This document shows, piece after piece, positions 47,911-57,940 of a stretch of DNA of 64,000 nucleotides. The number at the start of each line of letters is the position of its first letter. Position 1 is the stretch's first letter. Below the pieces are notes generated by a model. The model ran no database searches and was not told the origin of the DNA. It worked only from the letters and a program-made list of their open reading frames with translations. A program made the translations under genes and the position numbers. Origin of the DNA: Bradyrhizobium amphicarpaeae (lineage in GTDB: Bacteria; Pseudomonadota; Alphaproteobacteria; Rhizobiales; Xanthobacteraceae); contig NZ_CP029426.2 in assembly GCF_002266435.3 (NCBI RefSeq), positions 3,812,001-3,876,000 of the forward strand. The letters run 5' to 3'.

Positions 47911-49308
47911 TCACGCCCCGTTCAAAAATTGAAGCGGGTCAACCGGGCTCGATCCCTTGCGGATTTCGAAGTGGAGCTGCGGCGACGCCACCTCCCCGGA
48001 TTGACCCGACTTGGCAATGACCTGACCGCGCTTGATGGTATCGCCGCGCTTCACCAACAGCTCACTCGCATGGGCATATGCGGTGACGTAGCCGTTGGAG
48101 TGCCGAACCAGGACCAGATTGCCGTAACCCTTCAGCTCGTTGCCGGAGTAAGCGACGACGCCGTCTTCGGCCGCCTTGACCGGCGTTCCCTCGGGCACCG
48201 CGAGATTGATGCCGTCGTTGGACTTGCCGTTGGTCTTGGCGCCGTAGCTGGTGACCACCTTGCCGCGCACCGGCCAGCGGAAGGTCGGCAGCGCACTGGT
48301 GGTTTCCGCAGCCTTCGCCGGAGCTTCAGCAGCAGGCTTTTCTTCGACGTTGGCCGTGGCCTGGGCGAGGCGCGCGCTCTGCACCGGCGCGGCGACGGCC
48401 GCCATCCTGGTGGCGGGCGCGGGAGCAGCCGCAACCGGCTGGAGCGTCCCCGCAACCGGAGCAGCTCCGACCGGAGCCGCAGCAACCGGCGCCGCCAGCG
48501 CAGCGGTCCTGGCGCCGGGCACGGTCAGCTTGGTGCCGAGCTTGAGCTTGGCCGAGGGATCGAGGCCGTTGGCGCGGGCCAGCTCAGCCGACGAGATGTG
48601 GTTCTTGCGGGCGATGCTAGCGAGCGTGTCGCCGCGGTTGACGAAGTGCATGCTCGACGGCGCGGCGACGGCCGCAACCGGCTTGGCTGCAGGCGCCATG
48701 ACGGGAGCCGCCGCGACGGGTGCCATCAGCGGCGCGGGCGCTGCGGCCGTTGCCGGATGCGGGATGATCAACTGCTGGCCGGGCGAGAGCGCGCGCGGAC
48801 CCTTGTAGCCGTTGGCGGCGGCGATCGCCTGCGGCGTGACGTGATAACGCTTGGCCAGCACATCGAGCGTGTCGCTGGTGCCGACGATGATCTTGGTGCC
48901 TCCGGCGGGCTGGGCCGCGGCAAGGGAACGCAGCGGCACGGTGGCCGTGGTCTCGAGATGCGGCTGCGTCGGGGGCGCGTAGGAACTGACGCCGCGCCCG
49001 CCTCCGGACACGCCACCACCCGCAACGGGATAGGACTGCGGTGCGGACACTGCCGGCGGCGGCAAGGGCTGCGACTGATAATAACCGGTCTGCGTCTGCG
49101 GCCGCGAATATTGCGGCAGCTCGCGCTGCGGCGGCGGCGCGTGCTGCACCGAGCCGGTCTGCTCCGAGGAGAAGGGGTTGGAGAAGTTCGACTGGGACAG
49201 CCGCGACGACATGTCGGCGCTGCACCCTGCGAAGCTGAAGGAGATCAGCGCCAGCACCGCGACCTGCGGTACGCGGCGCGAGTAAAGCAACTCGGCGACA
49301 GCGGACAT
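47911..49308 (-). CDS. LysM/M23 peptidase lipoprotein (NlpD-like murein hydrolase activator)
   Basis: This encodes 465 residues. The signal peptide ends in a lipobox (FAGC, near residue 29). Two LysM domains follow (VGTSDTLDVLAKRYHVTPQAIAAANG and VNRGDTLASIARKNHISSAELARANG), then an Ala/Pro-rich linker and a C-terminal M23 domain (VTSYGAKTNGKSNDGINLAVPEGTPV through HFEIRKG). The zinc ligands of active M23 enzymes appear altered: the HxxxD motif reads N-x-x-x-D (NGKSND), as in the NlpD/EnvC activators that stimulate amidases. Its position next to pcm and surE is the classic nlpD neighbourhood. Confidence 0.88.
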   Translation of the reverse strand: MSAVAELLYSRRVPQVAVLALISFSFAGCSADMSSRLSQSNFSNPFSSEQTGSVQHAPPPQRELPQYSRPQTQTGYYQSQPLPPPAVSAPQSYPVAGGGVSGGGRGVSSYAPPTQPHLETTATVPLRSLAAAQPAGGTKIIVGTSDTLDVLAKRYHVTPQAIAAANGYKGPRALSPGQQLIIPHPATAAAPAPLMAPVAAAPVMAPAAKPVAAVAAPSSMHFVNRGDTLASIARKNHISSAELARANGLDPSAKLKLGTKLTVPGARTAALAAPVAAAPVGAAPVAGTLQPVAAAPAPATRMAAVAAPVQSARLAQATANVEEKPAAEAPAKAAETTSALPTFRWPVRGKVVTSYGAKTNGKSNDGINLAVPEGTPVKAAEDGVVAYSGNELKGYGNLVLVRHSNGYVTAYAHASELLVKRGDTIKRGQVIAKSGQSGEVASPQLHFEIRKGSSPVDPLQFLNGA

Positions 49309-49417
49309 GGTTACTCACTCGTACGCGACACAACTGGTGTTTTAAGTAAACACGCGCCGAGTAAATAACGGCTTAACCCTCCCAATAAGACGTTGGCGGC
49401 ACAGCCGATCCGAAAAT

Positions 49418-50068
49418 CTACAGCTCCCGTGCCACTCCGGGCAGCGCCGGCACGAAGCGGACATCGACGAGTTCCTTGCGCTCGATCCCGGCCTCGGTGC
49501 GGGTCAGGCGGATCAGCGTCTGCACGCCCTGATGCGGGCCGACCGGCGCGATCAGGATGCCGCCGACCTCGAGCCGCTCGACCAGATTGTCCGGAAGCTG
49601 CTCCACTGCGGCGGTGACGATGATGCGGTCGAACGGGCCGATATTTGGCGGCAGGTTGAGACCGTCGCCTAGCATCACCTCGACATTGTGACATTCGAGC
49701 TTTTCGAGCCTGGCGCGTGCCGTGTCGGCAAGCTTGCGATAGCGCTCGACCGTCAGGACCTGGCCGGCGAGCCGCGACAGCACGGCGGCCTGATAGCCGG
49801 AACCTGTCCCGATCTCCAGCACGCGGTGCCGCTTCTGAAGCTGGAGCTGCTCGGTCATGTAGGCCACGACGAAGGGCTGGCTGATGGTCTGCCCGCAGGC
49901 GATCGGCAGCGCGCTGTCCCGATAGGCGCCGTCGCGATCGGCCTGATCGACGAAAAGCTCGCGCGGCACCGCCTCCATGGTTCGCAGCACCGCCTGGTCG
50001 CTGATGCCCCGACGCCTCAGCGTGAGCTGAAACATCATCTTTTCCGGCGGATTCTGATCGGAGGTCAT
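49418..50068 (-). CDS. pcm: Protein-L-isoaspartate O-methyltransferase
   Basis: This encodes 216 residues. It methylates L-isoaspartyl residues of aged proteins with SAM, starting their repair. Motifs are [19 protein letters not shown], the SAM-binding [25 protein letters not shown] and [18 protein letters not shown] in order. The length fits the bacterial family. It lies downstream of surE on the same strand, with a small response-regulator gene inserted between them on the opposite strand. Confidence 0.95.
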   Translation of the reverse strand: MTSDQNPPEKMMFQLTLRRRGISDQAVLRTMEAVPRELFVDQADRDGAYRDSALPIACGQTISQPFVVAYMTEQLQLQKRHRVLEIGTGSGYQAAVLSRLAGQVLTVERYRKLADTARARLEKLECHNVEVMLGDGLNLPPNIGPFDRIIVTAAVEQLPDNLVERLEVGGILIAPVGPHQGVQTLIRLTRTEAGIERKELVDVRFVPALPGVAREL

Positions 50069-50296
50069 TGCCTGCTTGTGCCGTCTTGCCGGGCGCGGTG
50101 GAGACTCAACCCGGGCGCAAGAATCGTGTTCCTGCTCAGGAACCCATGATATCCTTCGCCGGGAGCATTAGACCATAAATTGGCTTGCCTTGGGCGAGCT
50201 GCGATGACCATTTGAAGGCAACCGTGCGTCGCAACGTGCATTGCGTCAATCCGTGTTATCTGCGAACGTTTTTGGCAATGGGCAAGGGACTCAACT

Positions 50297-50668
50297 ATGA
50301 CCGCGACAGGGCTTTCAGGCCGCTCTGTATTCCTCGTCGAAGACGAGGTGATGATCAGGATGATGGTCGCGGACATGCTCGAAGAGCTCGGCTACAAGGT
50401 CGCAGCTGAGGCGGGCGACATCAGCGAGGCCATGCGGCTCGCCCAGGCGACCGAATTCGACATCGCCATTCTCGACGTCAACGTCAACGGCAAGGTGATC
50501 TCGCCGGTCGCCGACGTGATCAAGGCGAAAGGCCGCCCGTTCATCTTCGCCACCGGCTACGGCTCCTCCGGCCTGCCCGAGCAGTATCGCGACCGGCCGG
50601 CGCTCCAGAAGCCGTTCCAGCTCGACGCGCTCGGCAAGACCATCGAAGCCGCACTTCGCGGCGGATAG
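50297..50668 (+). CDS. Stand-alone response-regulator receiver protein
   Basis: This encodes 123 residues, a CheY-like receiver with no output domain. The acidic pair is at Glu15-Asp16, the phospho-acceptor is Asp60 in AILDVNVNG, Thr86 lies in FATGYG, and Lys105 in QKPF. AAGGGA precedes the ATG. The FATGYG-type loop is the version common in rhizobial single-domain regulators, which usually shuttle phosphate or titrate a kinase; the cognate kinase is not identifiable here. It lies between pcm and surE on the opposite strand. Confidence 0.9.
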   Translation: MTATGLSGRSVFLVEDEVMIRMMVADMLEELGYKVAAEAGDISEAMRLAQATEFDIAILDVNVNGKVISPVADVIKAKGRPFIFATGYGSSGLPEQYRDRPALQKPFQLDALGKTIEAALRGG

Positions 50669-50671
50669 GCG

Positions 50672-51439
50672 CTATTTCAGCGTGGCGCTGAGCTCTTCCG
50701 AAAACGCTTCGTTGGTGCGGTCGAGCCTGAGCGGCGTGACCGAAACATAGCGCTCGCGCAGTGCCGCCAGATCGGTGCCGTCCGCAGGCGTGTCCAGCAT
50801 CGCAGAGCGCTCGAAGCCGATCCAGAAATACGGATTGTTGCGACCATCCCGGCGCTCGTCGATCCTGAGGAAGCCGAGATTGCGCTTGCCCTGGCGCGTG
50901 ACGCGGATGCCGAGCACTTCCTCCGGCGTGCAGGAGGGGAAGTTGACGTTGATGACGGTGTCCTTCGGAATGCCTGCGGCGATCACCTTGCGCAGGATGT
51001 CGGGCCCGAATTTGCGCGCAGTGTCCCATGGCGGGCGCTCGCGGGTCTCGACGCTGAATTCCTGCGACAGCGCGAATGACGGCAACCCCAGGATGGTGCC
51101 CTCCAGCGCGCCGGCGATAGTGCCGGAATAGACCACGTCCTCGGCGACGTTGCGGCCCTTGTTGACCCCGGACAGCACGATATCCGGCAGCTTGGCCCCG
51201 AGGATATGGCGCGCGCCCATGATGACGCAGTCGGTCGGCGTGCCGCGCACGGCAAAGTGCCGCGGCCCGACTTCGCGCAGGCGCAAGGGATCGTTCAGCG
51301 ACAGCGAATGCGATACGCCGGACTGGTCGAGCTCGGGCGCCACCACCCAGACATCGTCGGACAGAGCGCGCGCGATCTCCTCGACCACCTTGAGGCCGGG
51401 GGCGTGAATGCCATCGTCATTGGTGCAGAGAATGCGCAT
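50672..51439 (-). CDS. surE: 5'/3'-nucleotidase SurE
   Basis: This encodes 255 residues. SurE hydrolyses nucleoside monophosphates and is linked to stationary-phase survival. The N-terminus MRILCTNDDGIHAPGL carries the DD metal site, followed by SGVSHSLSL, GTPTDCV, LSGVNKGRN and the Asn/Ser metal ligands in order. The 3' ends of surE and the receiver gene are only 3 bp apart. Confidence 0.95.
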   Translation of the reverse strand: MRILCTNDDGIHAPGLKVVEEIARALSDDVWVVAPELDQSGVSHSLSLNDPLRLREVGPRHFAVRGTPTDCVIMGARHILGAKLPDIVLSGVNKGRNVAEDVVYSGTIAGALEGTILGLPSFALSQEFSVETRERPPWDTARKFGPDILRKVIAAGIPKDTVINVNFPSCTPEEVLGIRVTRQGKRNLGFLRIDERRDGRNNPYFWIGFERSAMLDTPADGTDLAALRERYVSVTPLRLDRTNEAFSEELSATLK

Positions 51440-51533
51440 GCGAGGGTCGATTCCAAAAAGCGGGTTTGAGCCGTCTTATCCGGCTCCGGCCGATCAGGCA
51501 AACCGGCTGATCAGGAGAGCCGGCCTGAACCCT

Positions 51534-51896
51534 TTAGCGGCGGATGCGCCATTGCGGCAGGAAGCGCGCCAGCCGGCCCTCCGCATGCAGCTTCATCGCC
51601 GGTACCGCCGGACTGACGATCGGCGCCTCGATCACGCGGAGCGCCTCCAATTCGGCAACGAGCGCGTTCGGCTCCGGCGTCTGCGGAAAGCGTTCGCGGG
51701 CCAGCGTCAGCGCGTTGTCGAAGTCGGCGGCATTCACACCGGGCTTGGCCCGCCGGCTCTGCACGAGATCCTCGTCCCAGAGCCGCGCGATCTCGATGTC
51801 GAGCAAGCCGCGCAGGCGCTGATCGACGGCCTGGATTCCGGCCCCCGTCACCGCCCATTGTCGGCCGACCCAGAAGATGTCGCGATGCAAGGCCAT
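51534..51896 (-). CDS. Conserved small hypothetical protein
   Basis: This encodes 120 residues from the ATG at 51896, beginning MALHRDIFWVGRQWAVTGAG. No signal peptide or membrane segment is present. The middle is helical (RLRGLLDIEIARLWDEDLVQ), and the C-terminus ends PQWRIRR. I recognise it as a gene that often lies between surE and serS in Bradyrhizobium but know no function. It is transcribed with serS, 76 bp upstream. Confidence 0.75.
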   Translation of the reverse strand: MALHRDIFWVGRQWAVTGAGIQAVDQRLRGLLDIEIARLWDEDLVQSRRAKPGVNAADFDNALTLARERFPQTPEPNALVAELEALRVIEAPIVSPAVPAMKLHAEGRLARFLPQWRIRR

Positions 51897-51972
51897 GAAC
51901 GGTCGGTTCGCATTGACGGATGGCCGGCAGGATAGCCGGCCGCCCGATCCGCGCAACCGATCGTTTGCAGCG

Positions 51973-53304
51973 TTAGTCCCGCCCGATCACCTTTACGCCG
52001 CCCATATAGGGCTGCAGCACGTCGGGGACCGCGATCGAGCCGTCCTCCTGCTGATAGGTCTCCATTACGGCGATCAGCGCGCGGCCGAGCGCGGTGCCGG
52101 AGCCGTTCAGCGTGTGGACGAAACGCGGCTTGCCGTCCGGACCGCGCGAGCGCGCATCCATGCGGCGCGCCTGGAAATCGCCGCAGACCGAGCAGCTCGA
52201 GATCTCGCGGAATGCCCCGCCCTCGCCCTGGCCCGGCATCCAGACCTCGATGTCATAGGTTTTTTGCGACGAAAAACCCATATCCCCTGCGCACAGCGTC
52301 ATCACGCGATAATGCAGGTCGAGCCGCCGCAGCACCTCCTCGGCACAGGCGAGCATGCGTTCGTGTTCGTCCCTGCTGCTCTCGGGCGTCGTGATCGAGA
52401 CCAGCTCGACCTTGGTGAACTGGTGCTGGCGGATCATGCCGCGGGTGTCGCGCCCGGCGGCGCCCGCCTCGGCACGGAAGCACGGCGTCAGCGCGGTGAG
52501 CCGCATCGGCAGCTGCTTTTCGTCGAGGATGGATTCGCGCGCGAGGTTGGTGAGCGAGACTTCCGCGGTCGGGATGAGGCCGAGGCGCTCCGTCCTCAGC
52601 CGCTCCTGGTCGGGCGACGCAAGGAGTTCGCCCTTGATCGCCCAGAACTGATCGTCCTCGAATTTCGGCAATTGTCCGGTGCCGAACATGATCTCGTTGC
52701 GCACCAGCAGCGGCGGATTGATCTCGGTATAGCCGTGCTCGTCGACGTGCAGATTCAGCATGAACTGGCCGAGCGCGCGCTCGAGCCGCGCCAACCCCTT
52801 CTTCAGCACGACGAAGCGCGCGCCGGAGAGTTTTGCCGCCGCCTCGAAATCCATGTCGCCGAGCGCGGTGCCGAGGTCGTCATGCAGCTTAGGCGCAAAG
52901 CCGTAGTTGCGCTTGTTGCCGAACACGTGGTGCTGCACGTTGCCGTGCTCGTCGACACCGTCCGGCACGTCGTCGAACGGAATGTTCGGGATCGCGGACA
53001 GCTCTTTCGTCAGCTCATCGTCGGCGGTCTTCGCGGCAGCCTCGAGCTGCGGCATCGTGGTCTTGAGCTCGGCCACTTCGGCCATCAGCTTGGCCGCGCG
53101 CGCCTCGTCCTTCGCTTTCTTGGCGTCGCCGATTTCCTTCGAGGCTGCATTGCGCCGTGCCTGCGCCTGCTCGGAGGCCAGGATCGCCGCCCGCCGCGTC
53201 TCATCGATCGCGAGCAGCGAGGCCGACAACGGCTTCAGACCCCGCCGTGCGAGACCGGCGTCGAAGGCTTGCGGATTGTCGCGGATCGATTTGATGTCGT
53301 GCAT
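51973..53304 (-). CDS. serS: Seryl-tRNA synthetase
   Basis: This encodes 443 residues from the ATG at 53304. The N-terminal coiled-coil arm (about 30-105) precedes the class II core: motif 2 is [24 protein letters not shown], followed by [16 protein letters not shown] and motif 3 [20 protein letters not shown]. It charges tRNA-Ser (and supplies tRNA-Sec where present). The start at 53304 matches the family opening [21 protein letters not shown]. Confidence 0.96.
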   Translation of the reverse strand: MHDIKSIRDNPQAFDAGLARRGLKPLSASLLAIDETRRAAILASEQAQARRNAASKEIGDAKKAKDEARAAKLMAEVAELKTTMPQLEAAAKTADDELTKELSAIPNIPFDDVPDGVDEHGNVQHHVFGNKRNYGFAPKLHDDLGTALGDMDFEAAAKLSGARFVVLKKGLARLERALGQFMLNLHVDEHGYTEINPPLLVRNEIMFGTGQLPKFEDDQFWAIKGELLASPDQERLRTERLGLIPTAEVSLTNLARESILDEKQLPMRLTALTPCFRAEAGAAGRDTRGMIRQHQFTKVELVSITTPESSRDEHERMLACAEEVLRRLDLHYRVMTLCAGDMGFSSQKTYDIEVWMPGQGEGGAFREISSCSVCGDFQARRMDARSRGPDGKPRFVHTLNGSGTALGRALIAVMETYQQEDGSIAVPDVLQPYMGGVKVIGRD

Positions 53305-53316
53305 GGCTGTCTTCCC

Positions 53317-53400
53317 GTCATGGCCGGGTTCATCCCGGCCATCCACGTGTCTGCCGCCTTAGATCAAGTCGTGGATGCCCGGGTCAAGCCCGGGCATGAC
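53317..53400. repeat. Two-hairpin intergenic repeat, variant copy
   Basis: GTCATGGCCGGG with CCCGGCCAT forms the first hairpin (53317-53342). CCACG and CGTGG then face each other across a spacer, and ATGCCCGGG with CCCGGGCATGAC makes the second (53374-53400). The layout is that of 7201-7308 and 47768-47869, with a different core pair. It separates tatC from serS. Confidence 0.6.
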
Positions 53401-53441
53401 GATTCATGGGCTGAACAGCGCTATGTTAGAGACAAAGCGCC

Positions 53442-54254
53442 CTACTCCGCCGGATTGGCCGGCGTGGACACGTCGGTGCCGGTCGACGCCTGCGTCGCCG
53501 CCATCTTCTTCTCCACCATCGCGACCGCGATGATCGAGCCCTCATAGAGCAGCAGCAAGGGGATCGCGAGCGAGCACTGGCTGAGCACGTCCGGCGGGGT
53601 CAGCACGGCGGCGATGACGAAGGCGATGACGATGAAATAGCGGCGCTTCTCGCGCAGCATCTTCGCGGTGACGATGCCGATACGGCCGAGCAGAGTCAGG
53701 ATCACCGGGAGCTGGAAGGCGATTCCGAAGGCGAAGATCAGCGACATCATCAGTGAAAGGTATTCGCCGACCTTGGGCAGGAGCTGGATCTGCGCGGTTT
53801 CGTCGCTGCCGGCCTGCTGCATGCCGAGCGAGAATCGCACCAGCATCGGCAGCACGACGAAATAGACCAGGGCGGACCCCAGCACGAAAAAGAAGGGAGT
53901 CGCGACCAGATACGGCAGGAAGGCCTGCTTCTCGTGCTTGTACAGTCCGGGCGCCACAAATCCGTAGATCTGCGTCGCAATGACCGGGAACGAGATGAAG
54001 CCGGCGCCGAACAGCGCGAGCTTGAGCTGGGTGATGAAATATTCCAGCAGCGCCGTGTAGATGAACTTGGAATTCTCCGGACCCGCGACCCACACGAACG
54101 GCCAGACCAGCACGTTGTAGATCTGCTTGGCGAAGAAGAAGCAGAAGATGAACGCAATGCCGAAGCCGAGCAGCGCCTTGATGAGCCGCGAGCGCAGCTC
54201 GATCAGATGGTCCATCAGCGGGGCTTTGCTGGCCTCGATATCGGCGTCGCTCAT
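53442..54254 (-). CDS. tatC: Sec-independent translocase subunit TatC
   Basis: This encodes 270 residues with six hydrophobic segments. The family N-terminus [21 protein letters not shown] and the signature FGxAFQLPV (here [16 protein letters not shown]) are clear, as is the Glu of the receptor site. TatC recognises twin-arginine signals of folded substrates. Its ATG overlaps the tatB stop in an ATGA. Confidence 0.96.
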   Translation of the reverse strand: MSDADIEASKAPLMDHLIELRSRLIKALLGFGIAFIFCFFFAKQIYNVLVWPFVWVAGPENSKFIYTALLEYFITQLKLALFGAGFISFPVIATQIYGFVAPGLYKHEKQAFLPYLVATPFFFVLGSALVYFVVLPMLVRFSLGMQQAGSDETAQIQLLPKVGEYLSLMMSLIFAFGIAFQLPVILTLLGRIGIVTAKMLREKRRYFIVIAFVIAAVLTPPDVLSQCSLAIPLLLLYEGSIIAVAMVEKKMAATQASTGTDVSTPANPAE

Positions 54255-54754
54255 GACGCTTTGGCGTCCTTGATCGCTTCGGATGGCGCGGTGTCCTGTG
54301 CAACCTGCGCCTGCTCGACTTCACGGGTGATCACAAGCGGCTCGTTGGCAGCCGCATGCGCCTCGGCTTCCATGAAGGTCGCGGGCGTCGGCGCCTCCGG
54401 CGTCGTGGGCGTCGTCGGCGGCTCCACAGCCGCGATCGCGGGCGTCTCGGCCGGCTTGTCCAGCGCATCGACGCGCAGCGCGTCGCTGACGTCCTTCTGC
54501 AGCGAGGTCAGCGGATTGTTGTTGGTGAAGCCGGTCGCAGCTTCCTTGACCTCGTCAAAGCTCTTCTTGAGGTCGGCCATTTCGGCCTCGCGCATCGCTT
54601 CCTGGAACTGGCCCTGGAATTCGGCGGCCATCTTGCGCGCCTTGCCCATCCACTGCCCGACCATGCGCAGCACGCCCGGCAGCTCTTTCGGGCCGATGGC
54701 GACCAGGGCCACGACCCCGATCAGGACCAGTTCACTCCACCCGATGTCGAACAT
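54251..54754 (-). CDS. tatB: Sec-independent translocase subunit TatB
   Basis: This encodes 167 residues. One N-terminal membrane helix ([30 protein letters not shown]) carries the TatB start, with the family's Gly-Pro hinge and an amphipathic helix, and is followed by a long Ala/Pro/Thr/Glu-rich C-terminal tail. It pairs with TatC in substrate binding. It lies between tatA and tatC. Confidence 0.94.
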   Translation of the reverse strand: MFDIGWSELVLIGVVALVAIGPKELPGVLRMVGQWMGKARKMAAEFQGQFQEAMREAEMADLKKSFDEVKEAATGFTNNNPLTSLQKDVSDALRVDALDKPAETPAIAAVEPPTTPTTPEAPTPATFMEAEAHAAANEPLVITREVEQAQVAQDTAPSEAIKDAKAS

Positions 54755-54842
54755 GAGGTCTTCCGTTCACGCGAAGCCGCAGCCGGCCCAATCCCTTGCG
54801 CGCAGGATCGGGCCGCACCCCGCGTCTCGCGTGCTTTCCGGC

Positions 54843-55076
54843 TCAGACGGCCTTGCTGCCGACGTCGGACCGCGCCGCGGTCGGCGCATTGTTGTGCTCG
54901 ATGGACTTGGCCGGCTCGGGCTTCTCGGCGGGCTTGTCGTCGTCCTGCATGCCCTTCTTGAACGCCTTGATGCCCTGCGCCACGTCGCCCATCAGGTCCG
55001 AAATCTTGCCGCGGCCGAACAGAAGCAGGACCACTGCGATCACCAGGATCCAGTGCCAAATGCTGAGTGAACCCAT
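54843..55076 (-). CDS. tatA: Sec-independent translocase subunit TatA
   Basis: This encodes 77 residues from the ATG at 55076, with GGAGGGTTGCAGG upstream. It has the TatA layout: a short membrane helix ([18 protein letters not shown]), the [24 protein letters not shown] hinge and amphipathic helix, and a charged tail. It forms the pore part of the Tat system. The overlapping frame to 55091 adds only five residues. Confidence 0.94.
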   Translation of the reverse strand: MGSLSIWHWILVIAVVLLLFGRGKISDLMGDVAQGIKAFKKGMQDDDKPAEKPEPAKSIEHNNAPTAARSDVGSKAV

Positions 55077-55243
55077 CCTGCAACCCTCCAAACGCGCATG
55101 GCCGGGGACCCGGCCGATCTTCTCCGAAACCTAGGCTTGGCAGGTGTCAAAAACAAGGACCTAGGCAGCGCCAATTCGCTGTTGGCACTACGTAATCTTG
55201 CTAGTGTTAACCGGTCGCAGGGCGCCGGTAAAACGCCGGGGCT

Positions 55244-56008
55244 CTACTCTTCGGTGCCGCTTTCACCGCCACCCTCATGGCCGCCTTCGGCCGCCTCGTC
55301 CGGGGCCTCGGGCTCGACCGCGGGTGCCAGCGCCAGATCGAGGTCCTCGCCCGGTTCCAGGGGATCCTCGTCCTCGCGAAGCTGCGGGTCGTCCGACGGC
55401 GTCGGCACGCTGAATCCGGTCGGCAGACGCGAATCCAGCAGACCAGTACCTTTCAGCTCCTCGAGGCCCGGCAGATCGCCGAGCTGTTCCAGAGTGAACT
55501 GCGACAGGAAGTCCTCGGTGGTTCCGAAAGTCAGCGGTCGGCCGGGCGTCTTGCGGCGGCCGCGCGGCTTGATCCAGCCGGTCTCCAAGAGCACATCGAG
55601 CGTACCCTTCGAGGTGACGACGCCGCGAATCTCCTCGATCTCGGCGCGCGTCACAGGCTGGTGGTAGGCAATGATCGCCAGCACCTCGATCGCCGCACGC
55701 GACAGGCGGCGGGTTTCGGTGCTCTCCCGCGTCATCAGCCAGGCGAGATCGCCCGCGGTGCGGAAGGTCCATTTGTTGGCGACGCGAACGAGATTCACTC
55801 CGCGCAACGAATAGTCGGCCTGCAATTGCTCGAGCGCAGCCTTGACGTCGACGCCCTCGGGCATGCGCTTGGCCAGCGTCGCGGTATCCAGCGGTTCACT
55901 CGAAGCGAACAGCAGCGCTTCCAGCAGCCGCAATTCCTCGGGACGCGCCTGGGTCTCGTTCTCCATCGGCTCGGCCTCTTCCACCCGCACTTCAGCCAGG
56001 CTTGCCAT
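55244..56008 (-). CDS. scpB: Segregation and condensation protein B
   Basis: This encodes 254 residues from the ATG at 56008, which follows AAGGAGA. Two winged-helix domains are recognisable: ELRLLEALLFASSEPLDTATLAKRMP... and LSRAAIEVLAIIAYHQPVTRAEIEEIRGV. It is followed by an acidic tail (Glu/Asp/Pro/Ala-rich), longer than in firmicutes. ScpB binds ScpA and SMC in the condensin complex. It lies 21 bp after scpA. Confidence 0.93.
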   Translation of the reverse strand: MASLAEVRVEEAEPMENETQARPEELRLLEALLFASSEPLDTATLAKRMPEGVDVKAALEQLQADYSLRGVNLVRVANKWTFRTAGDLAWLMTRESTETRRLSRAAIEVLAIIAYHQPVTRAEIEEIRGVVTSKGTLDVLLETGWIKPRGRRKTPGRPLTFGTTEDFLSQFTLEQLGDLPGLEELKGTGLLDSRLPTGFSVPTPSDDPQLREDEDPLEPGEDLDLALAPAVEPEAPDEAAEGGHEGGGESGTEE

Positions 56009-56029
56009 GGTAGCTTCTCCTTCTTGCAC

Positions 56030-56869
56030 TTAGGCGACCGGCGCATCAGGCGCAGGAGCTGCGTCCGGCACCGGCTTGGGGCGCCCCTTCCGGAAATAGA
56101 TCGGCGCAAACGCCTCTTTCTGGTTCAGCTCCAGCTGACCTTCGCGAACCAGCTCCAGCGCGGCGGCGAAGCTGGAGGCGAACACCGTCGCACGCTGCGT
56201 CGGATCGGCGACGTGGCGGACCAGGAAGTCGTCGAGCACGCCCCAATCGTCCTGCTCGCTGATGCTGCCGACCAGCCGCTCCAGCGTGGCACGCGCCTCG
56301 GCAAGCGACCACACCGTGCGCTTGGCCAGATGCACGCTCGCCAGCACGCGCGACTGGCGCTGCGAGGCGTAGGCGGTGAGCAGATCGTACAGCGTCGCCG
56401 TGTATTTCGGATGCTTGATCTCGGCGATCTGCTCGGGCTCGCCGCGCGGGAAGATGTCGCGCAGCAATTGCTGCCTGTTCATCAGCCGGTTGGCGGCCTC
56501 GCGAATGGCCTCCAGCCGGCGCAGGCGGTTGGCGAGCGCGGTCGCCATCTGCTCGGCGCTCGGGCCTTCCGCGCTCGGCGGCTCCGGCAGCAGCAGGCGC
56601 GACTTCAGGAAGGCGAGCCAGGCGGCCATGACCAGATAGTCGGCGGCGAGTTCGAGCCTGATCTTCCGCGCGGCCTCGATGAAGTGGAGATATTGGTCGG
56701 CCAGCGCCAGGATCGAGATCTTGGCAAGATCGACCTTTTGCTGCCGCGCCAATGCGAGCAGCAGGTCGAGCGGGCCCTCATAGCCCTCGACGTCCACCAC
56801 CAACGCCGGCTCACCCTCGGCAAGCTCTGCGGGCCGCCCGGTTTCGAAAGATAGAATTTCTGCGGTCAT
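56030..56869 (-). CDS. scpA: Segregation and condensation protein A
   Basis: This kleisin of the SMC condensin has 279 residues from the ATG at 56869, which overlaps the nagZ stop (ATGA). The N-terminus carries the kleisin helix VDVEGYEGPLDLLLALARQQKVDLAKISILALADQYL. The C-terminal winged helix binding the SMC head is in the last 80 residues. The longer frame to 57049 would run into nagZ and is not used. Confidence 0.93.
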   Translation of the reverse strand: MTAEILSFETGRPAELAEGEPALVVDVEGYEGPLDLLLALARQQKVDLAKISILALADQYLHFIEAARKIRLELAADYLVMAAWLAFLKSRLLLPEPPSAEGPSAEQMATALANRLRRLEAIREAANRLMNRQQLLRDIFPRGEPEQIAEIKHPKYTATLYDLLTAYASQRQSRVLASVHLAKRTVWSLAEARATLERLVGSISEQDDWGVLDDFLVRHVADPTQRATVFASSFAAALELVREGQLELNQKEAFAPIYFRKGRPKPVPDAAPAPDAPVA

Positions 56870-57894
56870 GCGGATGCCGTGTTTGCCCGTGCGATCAATG
56901 CGTCCAGCTCCATGCGTGCGGCGACGCGGTCGAGCGGTTGCGGCGCCTTGCGCGCGGCGAGCGCAGCGCTCGCCCGCTCCAGCGCCCGGCCCGCCAGCTC
57001 CGGTGTCTGGCCGGCGACCTCGCGCATCTCCTCGATATTGCCGTTGCAATGCAGGGCCATGTCGCAGCCGGCCGCGAAGATGGCGCGGGTCCGTTCGGCG
57101 ATATTCCCCGAAAGCGCGTTCATCGACACGTCATCACTCATTAACAAACCCTGGAACCCGATTGCGCCGCGAATCACGTCAGCAATCATTGTCGCAGATG
57201 TCGTCGCCGGATGGGCGGGGTCGACCGCGCTAAACACAACATGTGCAGTCATGGCCATCGGCAGGTCGGACAGCGGCTTGAAGGCGGCGAAGTCGGTCCG
57301 TTCCAGCTCATTCCTCGGCGTGTCGACCGTTGGCAGCTTGAAATGGGTATCCGCGGTGGCCCGGCCATGGCCGGGGATGTGCTTGAGCACCGGCAGCACG
57401 CCGCCTTGCTCCAGACCCTCGGTGACCGCGCGGGCAATCGCCGCAACCTTGCCGGGCTCGGTGCCATAGGCCCTGTTGCCGATCACGGCGTCGGCGCCCG
57501 GCACCGGCACGTCAGCCAGCGGCAGGCAATCAACGGTGATGCCGAGATCGGCGAGATCGGCGGCGATCAGGCGGGCCGACAGGCGCGCCGCGGTAAGTCC
57601 GAGCGCCGAATCAGTGTCGTACAGGGTCGAGAAGACGGCGCCCGGCGGATAGACCGGCCAGTGCGGCGGTCCGAGGCGCTGCACCCGTCCGCCCTCCTGG
57701 TCAATCAGGACAGGCGCGTCGGCGGCACCCGCCGCCGTCCGCAATTCTGCAACCAATGTAGCGACTTGAGCTGGCGTTGCGACATTGCGCTTGAAGAGAA
57801 TGAAGCCCCATGGGCGCTGGTCGCGGATAAACTCCCGCTCGACGGCGGTCAGTTCCGTTCCGGATACACCGGTAATGAAGGCCCGCGTGCTCAT
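56866..57894 (-). CDS. nagZ: Beta-N-acetylhexosaminidase
   Basis: This encodes 342 residues. Family 3 glycoside hydrolase motifs are visible: LIDQEGGRVQRLGPP near residue 63, KHIPGHGRATADTHFKLPTVD (substrate and acid-base loop with His), and MSDDVSMNALSG with the Asp nucleophile. It removes GlcNAc from muropeptides in the cytoplasm during peptidoglycan recycling. scpA and scpB follow on the same strand. Confidence 0.95.
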   Translation of the reverse strand: MSTRAFITGVSGTELTAVEREFIRDQRPWGFILFKRNVATPAQVATLVAELRTAAGAADAPVLIDQEGGRVQRLGPPHWPVYPPGAVFSTLYDTDSALGLTAARLSARLIAADLADLGITVDCLPLADVPVPGADAVIGNRAYGTEPGKVAAIARAVTEGLEQGGVLPVLKHIPGHGRATADTHFKLPTVDTPRNELERTDFAAFKPLSDLPMAMTAHVVFSAVDPAHPATTSATMIADVIRGAIGFQGLLMSDDVSMNALSGNIAERTRAIFAAGCDMALHCNGNIEEMREVAGQTPELAGRALERASAALAARKAPQPLDRVAARMELDALIARANTASA

Positions 57895-57940
57895 AACGGC
57901 CGATTAACCCTGACCCGCGAGGGGGTCAAGGAAACGGCCG

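Noticed and set aside
49340..49380. CtrA-like TTAA motifs upstream of pcm
   Set aside because: The two TTAA half-sites do not have the TTAA-N7-TTAA spacing.
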